The notes: generated by a model from the letters alone, not told the origin. 19,408 nt of DNA from Temnopleurus reevesii (GCA_036244855.1 BQKZ01000039.1:220977-240384), one strand, 5' to 3'; counted from the stretch's first letter, positions 8,395-17,830 are shown. Numbers and translations are program-made.

Positions 8395-8468
8395 CCTCCC
8401 TCCTTCCCTAGCTCTAGCTCTCCCCCTCTCTCTGTCTCTCTCTCTGTCTCTCTCTCCCTCTCTTTCTC
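8361..8468 (+). repeat. (CT)n microsatellite and polypyrimidine tract
   Basis: An uninterrupted (TC)n run to about 8389, then CT-rich sequence with CCCTCCTTCC, GCTCTAGCTCTAGC-like and CTCTGTCT interruptions. Mirror-symmetric polypyrimidine of this kind can form triplex (H-DNA). Confidence 0.9.
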
Positions 8469-9029
8469 CTCTCTTTTATCACTTCTAGTATAGTATTTTC
8501 TTATCTTCTAACCTCTCCATAGTCATAACTTTCTAAACACCCTAATGAAATCGACGGATTTATCATCCATGATATTCCACAAACATCCTGATTTTCAATA
8601 GTTCAGAATATTTCTGTTTACAAAAGAAATCATTTTCACAATGAGGGAACAATTATGACTACCGGTGTTTGATGAGATGGTGATGAAAGTTTGGTCCTCG
8701 GAACGGACAAAAATCAACATGCTCATTGGTCCCTCAACCACGCTTAGCATGTTGGCGAACGAATTAAAAACCCATCTACTACAAATCATCAATTAAGCTT
8801 TTATTCATTAAATCGACCTCCAACCGATTTAATGACATATAACTAGCGTTTTCAGGACGCAGAAAAACGACATTTGTTAACTTGCTGACAGATTCCACCA
8901 GTAGTCGGCCTTCAAAATAACAACAAACGTGCGGAGTTGAAAAGTATTTTCTTTAATCTCATTAAGTTCTCTTTAATGATCAACGTGCGCAAACTATTAA
9001 CTCCGACCGATAATTGATATAGTTAAGTG
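8469..9029. other. No recognised feature
   Basis: AT-rich. The 65-codon minus frame at 8595-8792 shows nothing recognisable. Confidence 0.45.
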
Positions 9030-9112
9030 CACGTGGCCCCAGTCTACCTAAAAAATCAACGCATACGAATCTGGATTTGCGGCCATTTTGGAAATAAAAG
9101 GGAAATGCAAAT
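9030..9112. promoter_or_regulatory. Cluster of E-box, YY1-like and octamer sites
   Basis: CACGTG (9030-9035), GCGGCCATTTTGG around 9079-9091 (YY1-like core GCCATTTTG) and a perfect octamer ATGCAAAT (9105-9112). Each is a strong individual word; the combination in 83 bp is suggestive of a regulatory element but unproven. Confidence 0.2.
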
Positions 9113-9767
9113 TTTCATAAATCAACTACTTTTAATTGTTTGTTTTTTCGTTCAATTTCATTAATAGTGAGAATAAAATCAATGAATGAGTGGTCAAATA
9201 GTAGGCCTAAATTTCTTTTCCCTATGGTCCATTTTTTTCAATTATCAATATAAATTTAATGTTCAGTTCTTTATCATTCTTACAACTTGAGTGACCTTAA
9301 AAGAATTGTAATTTGGGGAATATGTTTTCTCATCAACAAGCAAAAGTGAACATTTTTTTCGCTACAATTAATTAGTTGATCTTTAATCGTTCTTAACTGC
9401 ATGATAAACAAAAATGATGAATTGCAAGACATTCAAACAGTAATAATAATAATTAGATCATTTATATAGCACATTCATTATATAGATATACTCTACTGAG
9501 ATGTGATGTTAGGGTCAATTCTGTGGATATTGTAACTAAAATGATGCACAAAGGTAAAAATATTATTGAATAGCTTCAACAAACAAATGAGTTTTCCACA
9601 ATCCAGTGAACTATTCAGGTTTGAATTTTTTTCTCATTCAAAGATGTCTTTAAAATCCTTCTAAAATGATGAGCTGAAATTAGGAGTGAGTTTTTTTTCC
9701 TTAAAACCATCGTCTGGTAACATTTTCTGGTCACGTTCACGATCCAAGTGACAGCCATCTTGATTGC
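9113..9767. other. AT-rich stretch, possible old repeat tail
   Basis: GTAATAATAATAATTAGATC followed by TTTATATAGCAC (about 9439-9472) resembles the TAA-repeat plus TTATATAGC motif that recurs at repeat ends in many marine invertebrate genomes. No gene is seen. Confidence 0.2.
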
Positions 9768-9848
9768 TAATCTGTTTTAATCCACTCATCTTTATGAGGA
9801 TTTAGTCATTTTTAATCCTTCTCTTAATCCACGGATTGAGGCTAATCG
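9768..9848. promoter_or_regulatory. Cluster of TAATCC (Otx/Gsc/Pitx-type) sites
   Basis: Exact TAATCC at 9778-9783, 9813-9818 and 9825-9830. One-base variants are TAATCT (9768-9773), GGATTT (9798-9803), GGATTG (9833-9838) and TAATCG (9843-9848). Seven K50-homeodomain-type words in 81 bp, including an inverted pair TAATCC-AC-GGATTG, suggest an Otx, Goosecoid or Pitx responsive element. Confidence 0.3.
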
Positions 9849-10450
9849 GCGTTGGCAGATTTCAGAAGCATTTTCTTTTCACCGGACAACGATGTCTTGT
9901 ATTAATTCATGAAAATGACAGCAAAATTTTAAACTTTGAATATAATCATTCATCGTTTTTTAATTTGCAAAATCATTGGCCAGGAATCATTGAAACCAAC
10001 CTTTTCAATTATTTGCACAAATTTTTATCAAAGGTAAATATTTGTTGATTTTAGTCATTTTCGAACAAAAATCTGGTTTGCGCCAGGTCTGCTTAAATGC
10101 ATAACGTACATTTTGCAACTTACATAATTTTCAATCGAATAAAGAATAGACCATTTTTGAAATACATATTGTCCAAGTTGATACATCATTTTCAATATCC
10201 ATTACTGGTAGCGAGCTTATGATCAATGGAAGTTCCGGATCTGTTCTCTTTCTTTGAATATGAAGAAGAAAACAAAAGACAAATAGGTCATTTCCTATTT
10301 AACTAAATGTTTCTAATTTTAGCATCATCACGACCTTGAGAAGACGACAATTTCAGAATCAGAACAAAAACCAACGAGTAATTGGTAAAAATTGACGAGA
10401 CATAACAAGTTACTAAAAATAGATTCGACATTGCCCACGAAAGCCCTCAT
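9849..10450. other. AT-rich stretch, no supported gene
   Basis: The plus frame at 9836-10048 (70 codons) starts in the TAATCC cluster and is Phe/Asn/His-rich, as expected of random AT-rich DNA. Confidence 0.45.
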
Positions 10451-10546
10451 TGACGTCACATCCCGTGCAAGGGTCACGGGGTCAATAGTTGCCTACTATG
10501 CCGCTTGGCGGTGTCGCTCAAGAGCATGAAGAGGGGATAGTATAAA
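10451..10546 (+). promoter_or_regulatory. CRE and TATA promoter-like arrangement, firing rightward
   Basis: A perfect cAMP response element TGACGTCA (10451-10458) is followed by two direct GGGTCA half sites two bases apart (10471-10476, 10479-10484; a DR2 of the nuclear-receptor type). A TATAAAATA box follows at 10541-10549. The CRE lies about 120 bp before the start predicted near 10571, a normal spacing for CREB-responsive promoters. The stretch is GC-richer than its flanks. The order and spacing favour a real core promoter, but no gene can be attached to it with confidence. Confidence 0.38.
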
Positions 10547-10592
10547 ATATACATGACCCCATGGAGGTTGTCTGAAATTGCGTCAGAGACCC

Positions 10593-10676
10593 ATGTTTGT
10601 ACCGGATATCGGATGTTTACAAGTTTGCTTCTTTTCCTTCTTGAAAACCTTAGGAATCTTTAAAATGCTAGATTGA
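10593..10676 (+). CDS. Possible short frame after the CRE/TATA promoter, 27 codons
   Basis: The first ATG after the predicted start (in CCCATGTTT) opens MFVPDIGCLQVCFFSFLKTL, ending GIFKMLD. Residues 9-17 form a short hydrophobic patch (LQVCFFSFL), too short for a firm signal-peptide call. No donor site within it is convincing. It could be the beginning of a spliced gene, a short upstream frame or meaningless. Confidence 0.1.
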   Translation: MFVPDIGCLQVCFFSFLKTLGIFKMLD

Positions 10677-11006
10677 AGTCTTGGTCTGAGTACCGATGGC
10701 TAAAAATAGGAACCTGTAAAATGTTATCATAACGGCATCACTCATTGTAAATCAACGTGGAAACACTCGAGGTCTATGCTTCCATCTTTACTGGTGTTAC
10801 TTCCGATAAAGTGGAAGGGTATAATTTCGAAACTTCCGACCTCCTTTCTATCTGTAAATGAATTTACTATAGATTCTGAAAGTCTCTAATGATAAAGTGT
10901 ACGCATACAGCCATAAGTAGGGGTTGCACTTAGAGCAGAAATCTTGAGGGTAAAGAAGCTTCGATAGTCCCTTACGGATTTAAATATAAAATTCTACTCA
11001 GTGTAG
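10677..11006. other. No recognised feature
   Basis: Moderately AT-rich single-copy-looking DNA between the promoter-like block and the inverted-repeat element. Confidence 0.4.
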
Positions 11007-11040
11007 ACGGTCGTAGTTTCCAAAGCTACGCCGAAACCGT
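11007..11040. repeat. Two-step hairpin beside the inverted-repeat element
   Basis: ACGGT-CGTAG (11007-11016) pairs with CTACG (11026-11030) and, after a five-base bulge, ACCGT (11036-11040). AAACCGTAC here (11034-11042) recurs in direct orientation beyond the other end of the element (11676-11684). Confidence 0.4.
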
Positions 11041-11074
11041 ACAGTTTAGAAAATTGACCAAACTATAAGATTTC

Positions 11075-11632
11075 TTAAAAGAAGAGTCTACCCAAAAATA
11101 ATATTTTTTTAACAGAAGCAGAAGAAAATGGTGAGTAAAACAAAAAAAAGTTTGAAGGAAATCGGACAAGTAATAAAAAAAAGTTATGAATTTTTAAAGA
11201 TTTGAAGAAAAAAATTGGGAAAATCAATGGAAATTTCCAGGGATGTTGCCAATTTGATGACATCATGGGTGCACAACTAACCAGAGTTTTCATTATAAGA
11301 TTGTGTAAAATTCATTATTTTTTACAGAAAGTTGCAAAGTTGCAAACGTGGATCTACATATCTATGATAAAGATATCATATGGTTAAAGTTTTGAGGAAA
11401 TCATATTTTTGGGGGAAAAATAACAGTTTAGGCCTATAACATTGATATGAATGTAATAAATGGTTAGTTGTGCACCTGTAACGTCATCAGTTGCCAATTT
11501 GTCTAAATATTCAAACATGCATAACTCTCTTATTAGTTGTCCAAGTTTCCTCAAACTTGTTTTGTTCTGTTCATCTATTTTTTCTTCTCCTGTTGAAGAA
11601 ATATAATTTTTGGGTAGACTCTTTTTTTTTAA
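11075..11632. mobile_element. Long-armed inverted-repeat (foldback/MITE-like) element bounded by TTAA
   Basis: The left arm (11075-11282) and right arm (11462-11632) are reverse complements of each other. The outer end shares an 18-base identity, AAGAGTCTACCCAAAAAT (11082-11099 against 11606-11623). The inner end shares GGTGCACAACTAACC (11268-11282 against 11462-11476). Between these, diverged blocks still pair (GTTTGAGGAAA-like, GGACAA-TAATAA, GTTATG, GATGAC). Both outer limits are TTAA (11075-11078 and 11629-11632). TTAA is the target site of piggyBac-type transposases, but being a palindrome it could also belong to the arms. The 179-bp centre encodes nothing. This fits a non-autonomous DNA transposon; the arm divergence indicates age. 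Confidence 0.72.
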
Positions 11633-11653
11633 GGTTTCCTTGAAGCTTCGTCC

Positions 11654-11774
11654 AAGTTTTGTTAACTACGACATTAAACCGTACGACTATGTGTACGAGT
11701 TATTGCCAGCTCATCGGGAAAAGGTACCCTACATTTCTATCGTAGTTTCACAAACTTGAAGTTTTGTTAACTAC
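11654..11774 (+). repeat. Direct repeat pair, 16 bp, 105 bp apart
   Basis: AAGTTTTGTTAACTAC occurs at 11654-11669 and again at 11759-11774. CGTAGTTTC precedes the second copy (about 11741) and also occurs left of the inverted-repeat element (11012-11020). This hints that the element landed in, or carries, an older repeat. Confidence 0.65.
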
Positions 11775-12556
11775 ATCTCAATGTGAACCTCATCAATGTT
11801 TCGCAGTGGTCTACGAGATTTTATGATCGCACTAAGTAACAAGTGTAGGAACGGCCAATGGAAATTATATATAAAACCTGATAGTATTGGTTAGATAAAA
11901 AAAAAAAGATCTAAGTTGAGTTTCGATATCACAAATTTTATATGTTCCTTTTAAAAAAATGAAAAAGGTATAGTAAAAAAAAATGTTATTCAACCAAATC
12001 AATCACATCGATCGATTTTGTAGGCAGATTCTTTACATCATTCGTTTTCTCATCATGACCTTGCCGATGCTCAAACGAGATGATTAATAATTATTACACG
12101 TATACTTGTTGCAAAGGACAAATTATTATATCGATCTTCTACTTTATCTTTAAAAGTATATATTACAAATTCTGCGTTTCCATTGGTAATAATCTCGATG
12201 TCTTGTCGTATCAAAAAGGATATATTTATATATCTTAGGATAGATGTTACATCCGTTACATTGAACTTTGGTGAAAGTCGGAAGGGTGAAATGAAGTTCA
12301 ACCCAACAATGATAATCACTCCTTTTACTCTTCTAGATCTGCGAGTTGAAAAACAGGCTAAACTGGTGAAAAGTCCGACACCTGACTATGCTCGTCTTCC
12401 AAACAAACTAGTATTCTCGGTCTCTTTGGAAGTTGAATTTCATTGTTACTGACAAGAAAAATGAGTACTCCAGCTGCACTTTATAATGGACATTAGTTAT
12501 CGAGGATCGTGATTTCATAATGGCATAATACGACGCTTCCTTCTCTGATACCATTA
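11775..12556. other. AT-rich stretch, no supported gene
   Basis: Short A runs lie near 11899 and 11975. The plus frame at 12183-12452 has a moderately protein-like second half (VEKQAKLVKSPTPDYARLPN) but no ATG at its start and an antisense rival. It is left uncalled. Confidence 0.35.
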
Positions 12557-12578
12557 TGACGTCACGCCACCAGGGCGG
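12557..12578. promoter_or_regulatory. CRE beside a CTCF-like word
   Basis: A second perfect TGACGTCA (12557-12564) is followed by CCACCAGGGCGG (12567-12578), one base short of the CTCF core CCACCAGGGGGCG. There is no TATA box in range. Confidence 0.25.
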
Positions 12579-12994
12579 ATGGGGTTTTGAATGGTGGAAC
12601 GGCATCCAGTGATGGTGCTCGATCTTCATCTTTCATATCTTCTTTCTCTTATCTTGAGCGCTGTGAGCAGACGGGACAAAGGGTTTTGGTGAAAGTAAAC
12701 ACTTAATTCATGCCTTCAGAATATAGCTTAATCTGTTCGGGATCACCAAAGAAATTTCCTTCTCTCCTATTCTGCGTAGAGATATCAAGCAAGCGTCGCA
12801 CAATGAATAGGGAAGATACTCGATCTAGTGTTCACAGTAGCTCGACTACCGTCATTATTCATCCGTTCATTGTACGACGCATGTTTGATATATTTCAGCA
12901 GAATATGAGAAAGTGAATTTTCTTATGTTTTTATCTAGCTGCTGTGAATGCTTGAATAAAAACTTTTACTTTGTTCAAAAGTCTGTGTCCCTTC
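12579..12994. other. No recognised feature
   Basis: GGTGAAAGT near 12688 repeats a word at about 12270. The 68-codon frame at 12710-12916 has a true ATG but no recognisable content. Confidence 0.4.
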
Positions 12995-13030
12995 TGCTCT
13001 CTCTCTCTCTCCCTCTCTTTCTCTCTCTCT

Positions 13031-13070
<40 letters not shown>
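12995..13070 (+). repeat. (CT)n microsatellite
   Basis: CT dinucleotides with CCCTCTCTTT and CCCC interruptions, then an unbroken run of about 18 repeats to 13070. The Leu-Ser repeats in the overlapping frame (12913-13158) are an artefact. Confidence 0.95.
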
Positions 13071-13074
<4 letters not shown>

Positions 13075-13707
13075 TTTTCTTTTGAAGTGATAACGTTTCA
13101 TCAAAGTTCAAAATTTCGTATAGTAAGAGCCGATAATTATAAGAAAGAATTGACTTAATTTATACAAATATAAAGTCTCAAAGAAATTGCAATCCATTCA
13201 TTACGATAAAAACACCCCTCTGTGTACAAGAAACACACGACAAGGAAAACTGAAAACAAGGGTTAAATGCAGCAACATTATTAATCATTTTTATGCTATC
13301 TTTTTCGTTTTGGGACAGTTATAATGAAGGGACACCCGAATGCCGATATGATATATGATATATTTCCGTAAAATAAATCAAACGGCAAATCAATGCTCCT
13401 TTATGCATATTTATTTAATTGTTTACTAAAATACCAGGTATCTGGGAACTCAAAGGTGGAAAGTTATCTAAATAGACTAAATTATGGAAAGAATTATTTC
13501 AAACAATAATTATTCCAAAACAAAGGTTTTGAACAAAAAGTCAAATAAAAATTTTAAGATCGTGTGGTTTATGTTGAGTATAATATAATGACTTATAGTC
13601 ATTATGTCTTGTTCATTCGCAAAAGAAAAGATTCCAGTGAAATATTATGTAATCGTGATAATGTTCCTGGATTCTACATACACTCTATTTCCTTTTTAAT
13701 GTTTTAG
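13071..13707. other. AT-rich stretch, nothing recognised
   Basis: Contains GATATGATATATGATATAT near 13345. Its right end forms the pyrimidine tract of the next entry. Confidence 0.45.
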
Positions 13708-13793
13708 ATTTCTTGATGGACACCGTTGGCCAGACCAGGAAGAGTGTTTCAACTGTTCAAGCCAGCGATAACCAGGAAATAATGCCCCCCTGA
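13708..13793 (+). CDS. Candidate 3' exon after a strong splice acceptor
   Basis: CTCTATTTCCTTTTTAATG followed by TTTTAG (AG at 13706-13707) is a convincing acceptor. Two frames are open beyond it. One gives FLDGHRWPDQEECFNCSSQR and a stop at 13769-13771; its paired Cys in ECFNC would suit a disulphide or zinc-binding module. The other gives MDTVGQTRKSVSTVQASDNQ, then EIMPP, and a stop at 13791-13793. The DNA is GC-richer than its flanks. I cannot choose between the frames, and the segment could equally be a decayed repeat. Confidence 0.2.
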
Positions 13794-14777
13794 TTTCCCC
13801 GAGAGATGGGACTGATAGTTACCCCCCTAAGCTGATTATTTCGCGCGTATATTCAATGAGCTTCAAACACAAGGAAGCTCCTCGATTACCTCTCTTCAAA
13901 CAAACCAATTCACGCCTTTTTGTACATGACGGAAGTGTTATCGTTTTGGACGAGAATAAACATGTAAATGAAAAGTGATGATGTTTGGTCTTTTTAAGTT
14001 TTCTGTTCATGTACCAGAACATTAATCATGTTAATCCTGGTGTTAACGTGTCTTAAATATAACGGCAAACAACGTAATTGATTATGATTGTTTGTAACAA
14101 ATATATTTAGGCGAATCATTTCAGTTGACAATATTTATGTTAAAAAATATTGAATATTTCAATCAGACGAATTACTTCACTATATAAGTAAAATGATTTA
14201 AGATTGCGCAACAGCAAAGCTAAATACAGATATTATGTAAAGCGAGTATTAAATGTATTTGATTAATTATGAGATATCTTTGTTTTTTTCCGTAACCCTT
14301 GAACTTAGTTTGGCTTTACCTGAAAAACAAGCCATTGGCATTTCAAAAAGCAATTTCCAATTTTTATTTTTTCTCATTTTCTTTTATGTGTTTTATGTTT
14401 CATGCATTTTAATTTGTATTTTCATTGCTCTTTTCATTTTCTTTGGGTATATTTAATGTTTTATTCTTATCATTATGTAATTTCAAATTGCTTACCAACA
14501 AGTTTTTACCTATTGAAGCAATATTCTTTTTAAAGTTGAGTGCAATACGATTTATCTGAAGGAAATGTATGAGTTTGAATAATTTACCCGACAGATGAAA
14601 AGAAATAGCCGAAAACCGCTCAATTAATATTCTTAAGGCTGGTATTGTATTCTTTGGAAATTTGGCAGAATTGGCAAAAATATGTTTTGGTATTTTAGCT
14701 ATTTTCCGATTCTTACTTTTTTTCCGTTAGCGTATAGGCTAAACTTTCCTCGGCCAAAAATGTAAATAGTAGTATTG
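13794..14777. other. AT-rich stretch, no supported gene
   Basis: The frames at 13819-14022 (minus) and 14253-14456 (plus, Phe/Ile-rich) look random. CTATATAAG at about 14179 has no promoter context. Confidence 0.45.
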
Positions 14778-14827
14778 TTTTTATTTATTCCTTTATTTAT
14801 ATTCCTTTATTTTTTTCTTTATTTATC
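14778..14827 (+). repeat. Imperfect short tandem repeat
   Basis: TTTATTTATTCC-like units: TTTATTTATTCC, TTTATTTATATTCC, TTTATTTTTTTC, TTTATTTATC. Confidence 0.7.
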
Positions 14828-14842
14828 AATCCATCTCTAATC

Positions 14843-15133
14843 ATGATTTATAATCAGAATCCATCTGTATTCATACATTTTTGGCTTTATTCATTACCTT
14901 TTGTCCTACCTCTCTGGTTTCCACGAATCCACAATTGGGTGTGTCATAGTCTATTGTTAGAAAGTTGCGTTATTATGTTGCGATCGGTCCTTTTATTCCC
15001 AGTGTCATATTTATTAATGCTGAGGAAACCAAAGTGTAAAAACCGCCACAAGCAAAAAGAACCATACCCCGATGTTACCCTGACACTGAACTATACAACC
15101 TTTATTCCCAATAGATCGGTAATCTTTTCTTGA
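14843..15133 (+). CDS. Unassigned open frame, 96 codons, hydrophobic, doubtful
   Basis: A true ATG opens MIYNQNPSVFIHFWLYSLPF. Two hydrophobic stretches (about residues 9-27 and 34-59, the second including IMLRSVLLFPVSYLLML) are followed by a basic segment (RKPKCKNRHKQKE) and a polar tail. The pattern could suit a small membrane protein, but T-rich DNA produces such hydrophobic peptides by chance and no family is recognised. No promoter or splice evidence accompanies it. Confidence 0.12.
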   Translation: MIYNQNPSVFIHFWLYSLPFVLPLWFPRIHNWVCHSLLLESCVIMLRSVLLFPVSYLLMLRKPKCKNRHKQKEPYPDVTLTLNYTTFIPNRSVIFS

Positions 15134-15555
15134 GATCAGTTTGACCGAACATGACCCTGTAGAGAAGAATATCCATTTTACTTTTCTCCTGCTTGCACTT
15201 TAAAATCAGATGATGTATCTCCGTAGTATAAATGAGGTAGAAATCTTCATATAGTTGAGACGACGTGCCCTAGTCACATTACAATCCGACACCGATCCAC
15301 AAAAATCAATGAAGCCCCAGTCACACACGTATTTTTATGATTAGGTTCTATTTAGACCAACTGGATTTTCTTGATCGCAAAAAACTATATTAATAAATAA
15401 ATAACCACAGACTTACCATCATGCGCCATTCTAGGTTTATCATTGCTTTTGCCATTGTGTTCGACATGTTCTTTTCTCCAAAACTAACAGCATATCTCAA
15501 TAAATTTGCAACAAAAAACACAAACTAATGTACTCTACTTTTTTTTCTTCAAATG
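15134..15555. other. No recognised feature
   Basis: AT-rich with no open frame of note. Confidence 0.45.
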
Positions 15556-15790
15556 GACACCAAACTACCGTTTGGGTGACACATTTGCGGGTGAAAAGCT
15601 ATCTTGTGTGACCGCTCCAACCCTACCGAAAAGTATAATCCCCATCGTACTCCAAAGGCATCGAACCCGCTGAAGCTCTCTCGAGAAATTCGTTTTCATC
15701 TCGGCGTGAAATTGACCGAAGACGAAAGTGACAATGCGACTGGGAGCTCCTCGTAATTAGTTTTGGCGGATTCTAAAACTTTTGCGAAGG
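15556..15790. other. GC-richer patch of unknown nature
   Basis: CpG and G+C rise here (for example CTCGGCGTG about 15704). It contains TCGTAATTAG (homeodomain-type, about 15750) followed by TTTTGGCGGATT (E2F-like). No frame is open through it. It may be a conserved non-coding element or a decayed exon. Confidence 0.2.
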
Positions 15791-16336
15791 AAATGTGATA
15801 TGTCGTGATAATATCGAAAATAATGCTCGAAAAAAAAGGAATGTTTTGTAGTCTTGCCGAATAGACACTAAAACTTTAAAATTGATAAACGTTCATTGTG
15901 ATTAATGGTAAATGATCCATCAAGTATTGATGTAACTTATATTAGCATGTTTTATGTAAGCTAATTTCCCTTTTTCATGCTCGTGGAAATTCACAACCTA
16001 GCCAATATTAGAAGCAGAATCATTAAACAATTATCCGTTCCCTTTAAACAAGGAAATATGGGAATTTGTCTTGGACAAATTGCACAAAACGTTACTAAGA
16101 GTCAGTGCTAAAGTAATTAACAAGTTAATTTTCCTTTTTCTTTACTATATAAGAGTCATTATGCCTAAATGAACTGTTCAAACCAGGATATCGATGTAAT
16201 ACCATTTTTAAAAGAAAAAATGTACTTATCGATCAGGTTGATATATAACAAAAGGTTGTCCATATAGTTGAGCTTCAATAGTCATGACAGCTAGTGTTTG
16301 GGCATTTTTAATTGTTGACAGAATAAAATATGGATT
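15791..16336. other. AT-rich stretch, nothing recognised
   Basis: CTATATAAGAG at about 16145 is TATA-like without context. Confidence 0.45.
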
Positions 16337-16340
16337 AATG

Positions 16341-16570
16341 TCAATAGGCGGGTTTACTTATATATTCAAATTTATGTGAGTTTAACGTAGATACGCGCTA
16401 TTCCATAGAACGGTTGATAACAATAAGACTACAATACTTGGAATCCAGTTTGCATACATTAGTTGTTGCTATGTCGGGCAAGCCTCGGGCAAGCTTTTGG
16501 GTTGTCAAGAACAACCTTTGTGTTAGAGGTATGCATAAAATTTGCATCTATTAGTAAACCCGCCTATTGA
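16341..16570. mobile_element. Short inverted-repeat element (MITE) with target duplication
   Basis: The ends are perfect 18-base inverted repeats: TCAATAGGCGGGTTTACT (16341-16358) and its complement (16553-16570), with imperfect pairing continuing about nine bases further in. AATG lies directly outside both ends (16337-16340 and 16571-16574), as expected of a 4-bp target-site duplication. The 230-bp element codes for nothing. Inside are the hairpin GGTTGTCAAGAACAACC (about 16499-16515) and GCATAC/GTATGC. Positions 16438-16520 match the older copies at 2989 and 3289. It is a non-autonomous DNA transposon; the superfamily is not assigned. The intact ends suggest it is the youngest copy here. 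Confidence 0.82.
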
Positions 16571-16574
16571 AATG

Positions 16575-17510
16575 AGAACACGCACTGGCTTTAATTAGCA
16601 GAATATGGTTCAGGATTTGTGATTGCGCAAACTATGAAAACCTAATCTAACATATTTAGGTGTTATATTACTGTCATGCAGTCCAAGTGACATGGTGTTG
16701 TACTACCTTTCCAGGTTTTGCACAAAATATAAAATTGTGTTATTGTTCACCAACCCTGTATCTATGTCGGATAACTCCAGTTCAAGTTAACACCATCGTT
16801 GTATACCTATTCCAATATGCTGAAATAGCTGTACTTTGTCTGAAGTATAGACTAGATGGGTACCTGGATAGAGGGGTTCATGAGGGAGGGGGCGACCCCC
16901 ATACAACATGACCCCATCTTCTTTTTTATGTTCACATCGCGTCGATTAGCACGCACCTACATGTGCCGCTGTCACCTCATCTCTCTGTCTTTTCAACTTT
17001 TGTATTTTACCCCTTTTATTTCGTTCTTGTGGTTACATGGTCACCCCCTTGACAATTGCCTTTGGACGAGACGATAAATAGGTGACGAAATAAGTAATTA
17101 CGTTGGCATTGCCCGTAGAGGTGATACAGGCAGCAGCGTCAACCTGTCAGCACATATTCATTTCGGCCTCACTTCTATTCGCCCGTTTTTTATGACAAGC
17201 GGTCAATGAAAAGTGCATTTTACCTTATTTGGGTTACTTGTGTACGTGTACTTAATTGATTTTAATTACGGTTTGATTGATGGAACTTGGGCCCCATGAA
17301 ACTTACCTCTGTAAATTTTGAACAAATGGCATTTTGATGGTTTTGTTCCATAATGTATTAAATATTCCTTTCCTGTTTACCAAAAATCATGAGCATACAT
17401 GTCGCACGTCAGGTCTGTTTGTAAAAAGTACTGCGTCTGGAGAAAATTGCTATAAATGCATGAAAAAGCCAAGAGAAATTGTGATATTTCATGAAAGTTT
17501 TTGATTTTGA
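16575..17510. other. No supported gene
   Basis: A GC-richer patch at 16850-17160 holds overlapping plus frames (16660-16911, 16856-17077) with no recognisable content. Both probably arise from composition. Confidence 0.4.
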
Positions 17511-17830
17511 TTTTTTCATTTGCATTTATTATTATTATTTTTTTCCACTTTCGTTTACAATAACAAATCATATATAACAATAATACATATCAATCAAGAA
17601 ATAGTTACACAAAATCGAAAAATTGATAAGAATTTGTCAAAAAAAAAAGATGACAAAAGTGGGGGAACCTAAATTAAAAGCAAAGCTTGTATTGCTTAGG
17701 ACCCAGTGAAATAACATTTTTTTATATACCACATTAACAAAAAAACAATAAAAAATCGTTGGTTGGAAAATACTGAATTTTGTAAAAAAAAAAAGAAAAG
17801 AAAAAAATAATGATAACGGCGACAATATTT
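17511..17830. other. A- and T-run-rich stretch
   Basis: Includes TTATTATTATTATTTTTTT at about 17526, and A runs at 17640-17649 and 17785-17809. Minus frames here are Phe-rich artefacts. Confidence 0.7.

Noticed and set aside
11075..11387. Frames at 11075-11293 (minus) and 11202-11387 (plus)
   Set aside because: They lie within the arm and centre of the inverted-repeat element and have no content.
12913..13158. Frame with Leu-Ser repeats
   Set aside because: Translation of the (CT)n microsatellite.
15640..15740. tRNA-like B box GGTTCGATGCC on the minus strand
   Set aside because: No T-arm pairing, no A box at the right distance and no cloverleaf.
14179..16155. TATATAAG words near 14179 and 16145
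   Set aside because: Expected by chance in AT-rich DNA; no GC box, CCAAT, CRE or CpG context.
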